Notes under the pieces: generated by a model | The model's database searches: none | What the model was told of the DNA's origin: nothing | Seen by the model: the letters and a program-made list of their open reading frames with translations, nothing else | Origin: Pempheris klunzingeri | Taxonomy: Eukaryota > Chordata > Actinopteri > Acropomatiformes > Pempheridae | DNA length: 64,000 nucleotides | Assembly: GCF_042242105.1 (NCBI RefSeq) | Contig: NC_092022.1 | Location: 10,660,001-10,724,000 of the forward strand | Direction of reading: 5' to 3' | Part shown: positions 1 to 15,400 of the stretch, piece after piece | How positions within the stretch are numbered: position 1 is the first letter of the stretch | Layout of the letters: each line of letters starts with the position of its first letter | Position numbers and translations under genes: made by a program

Positions 1-2245
<2,245 letters not shown>

Positions 2246-2262
2246 GGTTTGTCCGTGTCGAC

Positions 2263-2296
2263 GATGATGATAATAATGATGATGATGATGATGATG
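2263..2296. repeat. GAT/AAT trinucleotide repeat in the sypl2 5'UTR
   Basis: An interrupted GAT run (GATGATGATAATAATGATGATGAT pattern) sits 18 to 51 bases upstream of the sypl2 start codon, so it should be in the 5' leader, read as ATC repeats with no extra AUG in the transcript sense. Confidence 0.8.
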
Positions 2297-2372
2297 TGTT
2301 CGCTCCCTTGCGTCTTTTTCGGGGCTCTTCTCGTCAAACTTTTCTCCAACTACAGCGGACGGTAGTAGAGAG

Positions 2373-2390
2373 CACGTGATCACTGACGTG
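2373..2390 (-). promoter_or_regulatory. E-box plus CRE-like pair upstream of sypl2
   Basis: A palindromic E-box CACGTG (2373-2378) is followed at 2384-2390 by TGACGTG, a half CRE/ATF-like site. They lie about 130 bases upstream of the sypl2 start codon, a reasonable place for a proximal promoter. Factor binding is inference only. Confidence 0.4.
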
Positions 2391-5300
2391 AGGGCGTCGA
2401 CAGGGGCTCTGCTGGCGCGCAGTGGAGAAATGTGGTCCTGAAGTGTAACTTCATTATTTCACTGCTTCCGTATTTGGGTGTGTGTTTAGGTGGACTTTGG
2501 TGCATTTGATGCATGATCATCTCATTTGATAGTTTGATAATAAGCTTAAGGATGTAGCGATGGAGGAAGAAGGTTCAGGTTATTGTTCTATAATACTATA
2601 CAATGTACAACAAAATAAAAGTCCTTCATTCAAATTGGACTGAAGTACAGATTCGTAGCCTATTATTAATACTTAAGTATCAAAAGTGCTTGTAAAAATA
2701 CAAGTTATGCAGAATGACTAAATGAATAGATAAATTGATAATCAAAGGAATAGATATAGATAGTCGAAGTGGAACTTGTTTAACACTAGCTACATATACA
2801 GTACTTAACAAATGCAGGCTCAGGCTGCTTTGATCATGTTTCAGGTCACTTTTACTATCACATCATTTGCACTTTATTGCATATTCACACTAACATGCTC
2901 ATAGAGTAACTTACTATCTGTCCAGTGCTCTTTGCACTGCCATGCGTATACCACAGCCCTGTAAATACAGTCGTAATAATCTGACCTGTGCATAGACAGC
3001 TTCTAATTCATAATAGACAATTTCTGAAAAGAATTTGTGACATTGAGACACAATATCAACTGATAGTGGGGCAGCTAGGTTGAAATATTTTTTTACACTG
3101 TCCGTTTTGCGATTAAACTTATTTGGCACAGATGTAGGTTTATATGTCATAAAAAGATGTAGTCTATGGGTGGTGCAGCAGGTTTGGCTCCTCAGAGCCA
3201 TGGCAGCCGTTTTTCAAAATATCGACCAAATAGGTGCTAAATATTCCTGAATGAATGAAATGCAATTTATGAGTCTTGATGATTGCAAGGTGTATTCAAG
3301 CGGATTAAATTATATACCAACATACACAGACAGGTTTTTTTATTCTCTCTTTGTGTTTTAGGGGTGAATGAAAGCCAAATGTAAGGAGCATGGTCAACAG
3401 CAAATTTCATCCCCTTGCCTTCATGCAAGAATGACAACCAATGCATTTATGTAATGGCACGATCTTCAGCGCTCCATCAGTGCATTTCTCTTTTCATTAG
3501 CAGTATAACTGACCGCGATGTAACTGGATACATTTCTGGGTCAAGGATAACCTCAGTAACCACTAATCACAGGTTGCATGAGAACTTTTTAGTTTAGATG
3601 AGCACTTTAGGTTCATATGGTATGACAATGTTTTAATTTTGAGAAGACAAAGGGAGCTGTTACTTGTCTGATCTACACTTCATAACAAAACTTCATAAAC
3701 ACATTCAGCAGTACCAGTTGGTTTTTGGGTCTCTGGGTGTATAAGTAAACTATCTTCTGGGTGCACTGTATTGATGTGGAACATAGAGGCGACAGGGTAC
3801 AAACACGACACACAGAGGGCAGGAAATGTGAATAAGGGATCTATCCTGAATGGTACTCTCTAAATATGTAATATCCAGCTTGCATTAGAGTATGCAGAGT
3901 TTAAAATGTCCAAATATGCTTTGAGAGTGAATGCTCAGTAATGGTTATGACTTTTCACTAGAGGTCACCATTTCCACATGATTGTTATTCAACTAACCCT
4001 ATTTATACAAAGCAAGCCATGTGTTTCTCATGAGTCCCATCAGTGGAGGCTGAACTCATTCACACACGGGTTGTCCATGTAATTCCTTCAGTTTGGGTGA
4101 AAGGAAATGCTCCTTCTTGGGCTTAGTAAGAAGGGAAATTTAGACACACTTGGCTCCTTGACCCCTCAATTTGCCTACCTTCTGTAAACACACCGTGCAT
4201 AGTAAGATCTGGGTTCTTATAGAAAGGCCCAGTTCTCATCCTAACAGAGTACATCTAGAAGGAATAAGAGTGGCTTTGTTCTCCACCTTTTAATAGTTGA
4301 CTGGGCTGCCATGGGGGAGGGGCTGCAACGCCATTGTACAGTCTCTTTGTGGAGGAATGCTGCTCTACAGATCAGATTGTTTTGCTTTCTGGGATTTAAG
4401 AAATACACAAGCAAGACTCAATACACACCAAGGATATCCTCAGCGCTACGAGGCACATTTGAGTGTGGCTAAGTTGTGGATTTAAGTTGAAGATTTCAGG
4501 GTTGTTGAATCCATTGAAACTTGTTCAACAGCCTTTTATTTTCGCCTGTAATGAGACGACGCCTTTTTTTGTTTGCAGGCTTGCAAACTTGTCAGACAGG
4601 TTGTGCAACACTAAAGACTAAACATGAGAATAACCAAATTCTCTGCATAACTATCTGATCTGTTCCTCCCGTGCTCTACCAGCAGAGTTTCAGTTATTGC
4701 TCTGGTACACTATGATAAGGCAAAAATGTCCGATTCTGCTCAACTGAAAGTGTACACAGGAGATGACTCTGGACACTACAAGCAAAACCTACAGCTGCAT
4801 ATTGTCATATCTTGATATTACAGTTTGTGGTTTGTGGTTTGTAGTTTGAAGTTTAATCAGGTCCGTGGCAGATATGGGTACAGGGATTTTTTTCCCTGCA
4901 ACACATGACCAGTAGTCATGGGTTTGCTATGACCCGCTGTCCCATCACATGCACTAATTTAATCAAGGCCACAGTATGACTCATTGCAACCAACAAAATG
5001 AATAAATATGATTTAGGTATGCAGCAGATTACACAGACACATCCGCTCTAATTTACAGAAGTTAAAATCATGATAGTTTTCCTACTTGGCCCCATTTTTC
5101 TTGACTATGATGGCAACAGTCCCCTCGGATATTAATGTATTTAATGAACTCCGGTCTACGTAATAAGGGATTTCTTTAAAAATATTTGCCAATAGAAAAA
5201 TTGTTTTGTTTTTCTCTCCAGTGTTAATGTATATTTGCATAAATTGAGCATTTGAGATATTCTCTGTGTGCACGGGATTTCAATTCATTTATGGCAACAC

Positions 5301-5421
5301 TGTACCACCAGTGGACAGATTACTCAGATTCAGTAAGAGTTAATCTCTTGTTTGAGCCACCCAACATCACACAAGATCCAGATGTTTAATCCCTGACGTA
5401 AACTATGACATTTAATACATG

Positions 5422-5455
<34 letters not shown>
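5422..5455. repeat. (AC)n(AT)n microsatellite
   Basis: Compound run of AC then AT dinucleotides in the intergenic stretch. Confidence 0.9.
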
Positions 5456-5689
5456 GAATATAATTTTATGTGAACTCACAGTTATGAATCAGAGATAATA
5501 TCATAGTCATCAAAGACTAGTGGAAACATATAATCTGAATTCAGCTCATATTTTGTACATTTTGTACTGTTTATAGTGTATATTACACTTTGTATTTATT
5601 TTTTTACCTGCAACATTTTGTACATTTTCATTTTGCTTATTTATTTGTTTGTATTCATGGTGGTGGTCACTTTTACTTCTTCACTATTG

Positions 5690-5740
5690 TAACACCAGAA
5701 TTTCCCCCCAGGGATCAATAAAGTATTTCTTTCTATCTAC
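5690..5740 (+). repeat. Possible LINE/SINE 3' tail
   Basis: AATTTCCCCCCAGGGATCAA followed by TAAAGTATTTCTTTCTATCT resembles the 'ggggatTAATAAAGTAtctatc' 3' tail of many fish non-LTR retroelements. No body of an element is recognisable upstream. A similar tail in reverse orientation occurs near 61918. Confidence 0.45.
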
Positions 5741-6064
5741 GTTTTATTTTATTTTAATCAACCTATCAGGTCTATTACATTTTGAATGACAGATCCTGAT
5801 AAACCACTTAATTATAAAGGAACATAAACGTGCGATTCCACTGTCATTATTGTGTGTGTAATATTACTGTTAACCTTAAACATCACCTGTGTTTATTTTA
5901 AGTCCCCCAGCCCTAAAAATACAGCCTAAAAATGCAGTTTTTCCATCTCTGAATCAAGTTCTGGCTGGATGGAGTTACATGATAGTATTGCTCAACCTAT
6001 CTTCGCTGGCTTTGACATCTAATTATGCTGCTCGTCCGTTTGGCCCCGCCTCTTTCTCAACCGG

Positions 6065-6111
6065 CCAATCAGAATAGCGGATAGGTGGACCAGAGCGGAG
6101 GACCAGCCAAT
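6065..6111 (+). promoter_or_regulatory. Paired CCAAT boxes, sort1 promoter
   Basis: Two CCAAT pentamers in the strong GCCAATCA context at 6065-6069 and 6107-6111, start-to-start 42 bases, with a reverse CCAAT (ATTGG) at 6201-6205. They precede the sort1 start codon by about 420 and 380 bases in a CpG-richer region without a clear TATA box. NF-Y binding is inferred from the motif. Confidence 0.55.
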
Positions 6112-6485
6112 CACACGCGCCTCCTTCCTGCAGAGAGCATTACGACCAGCAGACACAATTTCCAGTGTATCATGTTGGCTAAGGAGTTCCAACGCGAATA
6201 ATTGGCGTTAAATCCTCCGCTAAATTTGGAAATTTTGCTGTTTTTTTCCTGCTGTTATAATTATTTCGCTGCTGCGTGGGGAAATAATCGGAGCTTTTAG
6301 GGCGCTCCGTGTTTTCTAAGCCCGAAATAGTCGCTGTCAGGACTACTGTTTTGTTGATGTCATCGGCGGCAGAGCTGTAGCGACCTTCAATTTCTAGGCA
6401 AGACCAGCATAAACAAAGACTCGTTTTTGGGTTGGTTTTTTGTTGTCGTCTTATTTTCTTTTGTTTAGTGACACCAGCAACGAGG

Positions 6486-9400
6486 ATGGGACTTTTGCTG
6501 CCCTGTATCCTGCTGCTATCAGTCTCCCCTTTGACAGCCGGTCTGGATTTTCAGCAGGGATCCAAACCCTCCGGACAGTCGGTTTTTGTGAAGCATTCAA
6601 ACATTGGAGAGAAAGCTGCGAAAATCGTAAAGAGGTCCCTGCCTGCATGGCTGTCTGCATCAGCCAACCACAAGATAAACCGGAGAAGCGCCGAGCAGGG
6701 CGACTCCTGCAAAGCTCTGCAAGGACTTGACACCAAGTTAGCAGACAACACCCACCGTGTAAGTTACCAAACTGAGGTCCTGTTACTCCTCTCACGTCTG
6801 ACAATTAAACGAGCCGAGAGAAGACGATGCGCAGGTGCTAACCAGGTGCACGAATAGGCCTAATCAGCTATCCAGTGTAGACAGGAACCTAACCCAGCGT
6901 CTGATGGGCTGTTTTCCATTCAGCTCTTAGCCAGGAAGCACGATTAGATGGTGGATATTGCACTGAAGGTTTATTTGTCATCTTGTAAAACAAAAACATG
7001 CAATTAATGGATTATATATCATATATCATCACCAAAATAAATTGCAGAGTCTTCTGTCTACACCCCTGGACAAACTCATAGCCATTAAAGGTTCTTTCTT
7101 GCCTTTATTTTGGACTGACCTGATTTTTTTTTTTTTTTTTTTGTCTGTTACATTTGGTGCAGTGAAGTACAGTGGAGTGAAATGGCAACAACGCCTATTT
7201 TCCTCATGCTTTAAGACCTACGCAGACTCCACTGAGGCACTACCAGACTGGTTTACCTCTCCAGCTTCACTAATGGCTGTGACCTATATCTTATTCTCCT
7301 CCAGGTTGCAGCCGTATTCTATGTTTTAGGATCCCACTTTTCTCTGCCTCACTGAGAATGAATCTGTCTGAAGGTTGACAGGGAAATTGGCCCTGGGGAG
7401 TCCATGTGACTGGCTGTGTGGTGGTTATTTTGTAATTAATCGCTGGTTTTGTGTGGTAGTGAAAGCAGTTAGCAGACAGGGAGCCTGTTTGGTTACAGAG
7501 AAGCTACAGTAGGCTACTCTGCTTTTGCTTTCACTTAAAACCTGGATAGGAAAGTAGGCTATATTTGGTCTCAGCAGCTGTGTGATAGATTTCACAGTTT
7601 TAATACAGGAAGAGAAAGCACCCAAATGCATGCAGCTTATAAAGTATCTACGCAAATATGCAGCACCCTGCAAAATAAACAGGAGGCTGACCTCAGCAGG
7701 GCCCTGTGCTGCTCATTTGCCTAGCTCCTCTTTGCTATGTGATCAACTTTGCTTCCCTGTGATCTAAAGTCGACAGCATTCCTAGAGGCTCAGCCTCGTC
7801 ATTCCCCTCGAGGTTCCTGCTGCAGATCCCACTGGTGCTGGAGCTGCTTACAGCATGAGCTGCTGAAAGAGACCTACCCTAAACAGTTTGTGAATGTTCA
7901 CATAGTTGAAAGATAATGGGCCATTGAATCAAGACCTTTCTAACAAGCAGCTGTACTCTCTCTGACATTGAAAGCAGAACACTTTTGTTAGAGCCACACT
8001 GCTAAATTGACTTGATTTGCAGGAAGTTGTTTCTAGAATGAAAGGAAGATCCTTAACTTTGGTTTTAATGTGGCATTCAGTTGTTTTATTCAGAGGTCTG
8101 TGCTGAGAGCAGTTGGCTTGGAGCCTCGTACTTTCTAAAATGCTTGTCTGGTGAAGTGGCGCTTCACTTTTTACACTTTGTCATCTATTCTTCAACATGT
8201 GGTGAGGGGAAACATGGTGTCAGTCAAAAAAATAGTCACAAATAGTGTTTGACTGCAGGTTATAGTGGTCTGGTCAGTTCTTCCCTTTCAGACTGTTCCC
8301 CTCATTATTTAATATAATTCATTTAGTCATGCTCATCACTGGTGTTGTGATTTTAATGTTTATTTTTAATGCATTTCACATAAATCAACATGTTTTTGCT
8401 ATTTTCTTCAGTATACCTTCAATGACCTGAGTGGGTCAGTGTCGCTGGCCTGGGTTGGAGATGGCACAGGGGTGAGTGTTACACTCTTCTCCATTTGCAC
8501 CTAAAATGTCTCTCATACAGTGTTGTCCCTCTGTGACATGAGTAGGACAAACTTGGTTGGATTATTCAGTGAACTGTACGAAAGTGACAGGATAGCCTGC
8601 CTGCAAAGAGCCTCGTAGGTTACATAACGAGCTCCCTCACATCAGAGTCTCATGCACATTAATAAATGATCCATGCTCCACTTTCCTCAAGCTGAACCTG
8701 CTTTTTTGGCAGGTCATCCTGGCTTTGACGACTTTTCAGGTGCCCTTCTTCATGATAAGGCTCGGACAGTCCAAACTCTACCGAAGGTGAGTCCTATGAT
8801 CTCACCTGGTAGATAGAATATATAGTTTGTATTCTATTTTCATTCAATTTATCTGCAAACTTTTGTCTGCCAGTGAGAACTATGGGAAGTCATTCCAGGA
8901 TGTGACCAACCTCATCAACGACACCTTCATCAGATCAGAATTTGGCATTGCTATCGGCCCAGAGAACTCTGGGAAGGTAAGCCATGTCGTCAACGAGACG
9001 CCCTGAGTCAGCTTTAAAGAACCTGTAACATCTTATCATCCCCTATGGTTTCAGCAGTCTGAATTTTGAGTGCTGCCTTGCAGGTGATCCTGACTGGAGA
9101 AGTGTCTGGAGGTCAAGGGTCACGGATCTTTGTCTCTGATGACTTTGGAAAGAGTTTCACCCACCAGGACCTGCCCTTCATCCCTCTGATGCAGATCACA
9201 TACAACCCTGAAAATTCCAATGTGCTGCTGGTCCTCAGCAACAAAGTAGGCAGTGAATGTGAAAGAGCTATATTTAGTTTAGAAAGCTATTAGTTTGGAT
9301 GTTAGTTTGCTAGTATTTATAAGCTTGATAGCTCCACTTCTGAATGTGGATATTGTAGATTAATAGATATTTTGAATTGGCATAAAAGGGTTAATGACCC

Positions 9401-12400
9401 TTTTCATGGCATGTTGTAAAAGCAAAGGTCATCATCGCTTTCTGTGACACCTGTTGCTAAATCATTTTGTATGTGTTTGCACAGAGTACATTCATTAACA
9501 TGGCTATGGTGTTTATAGGCAGCTCCAGCATACCAAGATAGTGTGACCTATGTTAACAGTGGTGTTATTGCAGTTGAACTATGAGTTCAACATTCACTGA
9601 GTCCTTTTTTCTGTTCTCAGAATGAACTGTGGGTGTCTGATGATTTTGGAAGCAACTGGAAAAAGCTCCACGACACAGTGTGTCTGGTGAAATGGTAAGA
9701 GGAGAGAGAAACTGATCATATTAGCATCTTTGGCAGGTGCTCAGTGAACAAACATGGTGTTACTCAAGACTCCCAAGTGAAATATGTCTATTCAGTGAGA
9801 CCAAGGAGGAGTGGAGAAACTCCATTGTTATTGGCCTGGTATGTAAGAAAGATTTCAAGAAGTGATATGGATAGCCTATCTGTTGGTCAGTTGTCCTTTT
9901 CTTTAGTTTTAGTTCCTCCAACAAGCTAATTATTCCAGGTTATTGAAGGCCTCTTGTTACTGAGCTTAATTGATGAACAAAACGAAGAATGTTTCACCAT
10001 TTTTTGACTTCTTCAACATTTTGTTAACTTACTCTCCCTTGCTGATAGATGTAGTGTTTGTTGTAATCTGATACGAGCATGGTCATAGTTTTCCTCCCTG
10101 TCGCCACACCTTTGCAAAACAGTCAGTAAAACTGCATGGCAGTCAGTGACTGTTCAACTAGCTCAGTTGTGGCCGAGCCCTGGCAGTACTTTTGTTGTTG
10201 TTTTGTTGTTTTGTTTTTAGAGGTACTTCCTGGTATGTATCACTTAGTCACCTTAGCAGATCTAAATATGTCTTTCGTTTCACTTTTAAGGCTGTGTTTT
10301 CAAGGTCGCTGTCCCTAAGAGTACAAAACAAGCTTCCTGAAACATAACCTTTCATTACTATCCCAAAGATGCTGATCTGAACATGTTACAGGAAAACAGG
10401 TCATTTTCAACTGGGACAGGAGCTTTGTGAAGTTAAAAAAAACAACACTCAAAAGAAAGTACATATTTAGGAAGGGCATGGTTTGATTATGACTGTATTT
10501 GAATAGCCATGTCATGTGATTCTTACTTTCACAATGAAGCAAAACCTATTATGGGAACTGATGCAGTCTGCATAAATAATTCTTTATGAGACCTGATTTC
10601 TTCCTCTAGATGAGAGCACACCGAGAACTGTCACAGCCTTATCGACTAAGCAGTCTGCATCTATTTTGCTTACATATCCTTGACTCTGTGGACTCAAGTG
10701 TGTTTGTCTGCTTATCTTAACTTCTTGGTACTTTCCACTTTGATTTTAGGGGAAGGAAAAATACCATCTTCTTTACAGCCAGCCTCAATGGATCCTGCAG
10801 TAAGTGATCCCTTCTTTAAGAAAAATCCTGAAATGAAACATTAGCATGTGCAAATCATATGTATGCACATGTAAATTACTGAGGAGCAGTACAATGAATA
10901 TGATGTCTTCTAAACTTTCTCAAAACAGTCTAAAAGAAAAGCATCAACATGTTATTGAGACCTCTGTTTTCCATTGATTAAGTAGATTTGGACTGGATTA
11001 TTAATAAAATGATTGAAGTGACAAATGTTACCAAGATAATATGATACAGGCCAGATGAAAAAGTCCAGGAATTTAGTCTGTTTTGTTGTTTGTATTAAAT
11101 TCCTCCATATACACTACTCACAAAAAGTTAGGGATATTTGACTTTCAGGTGAAATATATGGAAAATGTAAAAAGTTAATGCTACAGTGATATTATATCAT
11201 CAAAGTAGGGCATATAAGTAGAAGCATGCAATGGTAATTCCTTCATTTTAAATAATTTATTGAAAGAAAAGCTAACAACAGTGGTAGGTATACCATAACA
11301 AAAAATTTTCAGTGTCTCAATAAATTGGGATGTGGCCAAAGGACGTCCACTCCTCTCCTTTCTGTGACTCTTCCAGTCTCTGTATCACTGTTACAACCTC
11401 CTGATGACACTCTGTGACCCTCTAAGCTCAGTGAAAACTTCCGTCTGAGGACTTCCTGTTTGAAGCCTCCAGTGTTGAGGTGCTGCTGATCAATTGTTAG
11501 GTGTCGTCTTGGTCTCATGATGTCAGAATGTGAACAGCAGGATGAGGAGGACTGTTTAAATACCAATTCTAACTGAACCAGGAAATGTATTGGTGGATTC
11601 ATGGATCAAACCTGTTGTGAATGTTGCTGTTAAGCTTCTTGTTAGAGAACAGCAACTTGTGCAAAAAGTACTGAAACACTGAACAGTTGGACATGTGCAT
11701 TCAAAAGTTTAGAGAAGGTCACATTAAGTTCACCTGGAAAGGTTAGAATGCATTTTAGGTTCATCCTGAAATTTCACCTGAAAGCCGAATATCCCTAACT
11801 TTTTGTGAGTAGTGTATATTCCTAGCATACTGACATTGAAATTTTAAGAGACCTTGGTATCAAACATTTCTGACAAACCATTTATAACAATCTTCTAGAA
11901 GTGTTGGACATTCACGTAGACGGTGAAGTACCTCGTCCAAACATCTGGAATATTAGCAGACCATATAATGTGGACACAAGCTTGACAGCAGCTATATACA
12001 TTCTCATTAACCACTGATATTATTTTGTTGCGCTTTAATTTCTGAATTGTCTGATGTTCTTTTGTCAGGTGATCGGGGAATGCTGGAACTGAGGAGGACG
12101 ACAGACTTTGGTAAAACCATCAAGACTGTCGCCAGTAAGATCTACTCCTTTGGCCTGGGTGGACGCTTCCTCTTTGCCTCTGTGATGACAGGCAAGGTCA
12201 GTATACAGATGGTCCAAATCACCAGCAGATACAGAAACACAATCCGGTATCCAGGGGCACAGTATTGATTGTTTAGACCTTTGTGTTTGTTAGACAAAGT
12301 TTCAGGTTACGCAATTCGAAATACAGTATGCTGTTGTGAGGTCAGATATGCCACATTGTACATGTAGATCGTTTCGGGATCGTTTTCAAATCAAATATTC

Positions 12401-15400
12401 AGAAAATATTTGTTGTAGTATTGATGTGTTTGAAATAGAGGTTCTTGCTATCTCTGTGGTTTAAAACAAGTCATTGGGTAAGCATCACCCATCAATACGT
12501 TTGGGAAAGTATGATATTTTTAACAGGAACATTACCATGAGTTTAAAGTAAAGTTAAGTTCGTTTCTCATTCTGCTGCTTTGGTATTGATACTTTTTGTT
12601 GTCCATCATGAGTGTGACAATGTTATAGGAGTGCGACGCTAAATTCTCTTTAATGTCAAAACTGATAAGAAATGATCATAGAAAAGAACAGCTGACCATA
12701 TTTATTGAAATGGTCAGAATCTGCATGTATGAATAGTTTGTTAAATGTGTGCTTCATGGCCAGCTGATGTGGATATCATGATATTCAAAATACGAAACTC
12801 TCATGATTGATATTTTGTGCTTCTTTGTTTCTTTTCCTTTTGCCATGTTTTATACATTTATATAATATATATAATATTATATATATATATATAATATAAT
12901 CACTCTCCAAACCCCTTCCTCTCCTTATTATTTCCTCCTTTTTTCTGACGTGCTCCCTCGTTTTCGTTCCCTTTCTTTCTCACCTCGCTCTGCAGGGCAC
13001 TCTGAGGATGATTCACGTGTCAGTGGACCAGGGTGAGACCTGGAACATGGCCCAGCTGCCCCCTGTTGGTCACGAGCAGTTCTACTCCATCCTGGCAGCA
13101 AATGATGATATGGTCTTCATGCATGTTGACGAACCAGGAGGTCAGTTCACACAGAAACCTCACCTGTTTGCTTTTCTTACTTATTTTTACCTGTTTGGAG
13201 AACATAATGCAAATTACATGTACTTACAACCCTTTTGCAGATGTTTTTCTCTACACCACGTGATCCAATTTGTGTTTTTTTTCTCCTACTTCCACAGATA
13301 CAGGATTTGGTACCATTTATGTATCAGATGACCGGGGTACTGTGTACTCCAAGTCATTGGAGCGCCACCTTTATACCACTACGGGGGGCGATACAGACTT
13401 CACTAACGCCACCTCCCTGCGAGGAGTTTTCATCACCAGCGTCCTGGCAGAAGGTAGCTTTACTCATGTGCCTGTGTTTAGATAAAGGAGTAACAACACG
13501 CACATGTTCTCAAATTCCCCTCAGAAAACACACGCACAAGAATGACGTCTACATTACATACCAGAGGGAGAACGTAAGGTAAATATTTAATTAGCTGTTC
13601 AGCGTTAGATGTGGTGTCTGTCTGCAGCAACTGGCTGACACTTCACCAGAAATATTTCACATCGCCAGCTAAATCTTCCAAGTCTGCTGCTCACTATATT
13701 TTCTGTTGAAAACATCATTTTGATCTACTCTTTTTCATACCTCCCCTCTTGCACATGACCACTTTGTGGTTATATGATCATTGGCCGGGCAGAATCGGTC
13801 TGACAATTGTAATTTGGGAGTAACTGGATTTCAGTGTTACCACATTGTTTTTGGGTAGGAGTATCAGTAAATTGCTTAAGCTGACCTGTACATCTTGTCT
13901 TGTTGTTCCAGATAACTCAGTGCAGTCTGTGGTGTCCTTTGATCAGGGAGGGGAATGGGTTCCCCTGCAGAAACCTGCCAACACCAAGTGTGATGCTACT
14001 GCCAAAGACCCAGACAAGGTAAAGGGATTAAAGTGTTTTTCTGTAGAAAAAACAAAGATAGAAAGTTAATTTGTCGTGATGAAAATGTGTACTTTTGTAG
14101 GTTGTAGGTTATAAGCTTAGATTGTAATGAATCCTGACAGTATTTATTTTTCATGTTATTTTTTTCGACCTTCACAGTGTTGTTACTATAAACAGTAAGA
14201 TACCACATGCTGCTTGTATTTGTGTCTATAGTGCAGTCTCCATATCCACGCTGCCTACAGTACTGCTATGAGGCTGAACGTTCCTATGCTGCCTCTGACT
14301 GAACCAAACGCTGTGGGTCTCATCTTAGCTCATGGTAATTTTCAGTTCACAGCTTTCATACCACTATTACGTATTACTTTTTAGTTATATAATTGGATAA
14401 ACTACATTTTTTTGCCATGTGCACATCTTGCAAATGTGCCATCTGACCATTTCTGTGTTTCTAATCAGGGAGTGTTGGTGATGCCATCTCAGTGATGAAG
14501 CCTGATGTGTATGTGTCTGATGATGGGGGGTACACCTGGCTCAAGGCCCTTGAGGGGCCCCATCACTACGCTATTCTGGACTCTGGAGGGCTGCTGGTTG
14601 CTGTGGAGCACAGCCCCACTCAACCTATCGACAAGATCAAGTGAGTTACAGTTACAGGGAAGCGAGGAGTTTGGGTTTTCTGATGCTGGGTATTTTGATT
14701 TGGCACAATAGGAAAAGGACAGGCATTACTAATAATAATGGCTTCTTTCTATTCAAGTGTGCCAGCATGCAAAATACCAGGACCCTGAAAGTGAAGTAGC
14801 TAAATGGACAAATGTTTTTTAAATGTTTTATTTACAACTGTGGTTTCTCTACTGTGACATATGAAAATGTCCGATGAAAGTCGGAAATGGGGATCAATAG
14901 GAATGTTTGGAGATTTTCCACCAACAAAACATGTGTCTGGGATTCCTAGTGAGTCTGGTATAAGCCTTTGTATTGTATATGTTGCTATGTTACTTTTTTT
15001 GACAGAGAAAAGAAACTAGACCATGAAAATAGACCCAAAGCCTCTTGTCATTCTTTTCATTAATACAAAATGTTTGATAAAATATTGATTAAAAGCAGCC
15101 TTGAATAAAAGCAATGCTTCTTTTCCATCACAGCAGTGCTAATATTAAATGCTATGCAGCTGTCATATGCCATCTCTTTACTTTTCCCAGAGTTATGCTA
15201 ATATTGGTACATTCTCTGATGTCCTGACAGATTTTCTACTGATGAAGGACAGTGCTGGGGTGTGTACACCTTCACTAAAGACCCCATCTTCTTTACTGGG
15301 CTGGCATCAGAGCCGGGAGCTCGCTCCATGAATGTCAGTATCTGGGGCTACAGAGACTCTCTGCTCAGCCAGTACTGGATCTCCATCACGATTGACTTCA

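Larger units (their letters stand above)
2400..6040. other. Intergenic region between sypl2 and sort1
   Basis: No gene was recognised on either strand; open frames here are short and without protein-like features. It holds a 3x GTTTGTG-type run near 4825-4850, an AC/AT microsatellite at 5422-5455 and a retrotransposon-like tail near 5690-5740. The two flanking genes are divergent. Confidence 0.7.

Noticed and set aside
6451-6804. Frames overlapping sort1 exon 1 in other phases and on the minus strand
   Set aside because: The sortilin signal peptide and propeptide in the chosen frame explain the region.
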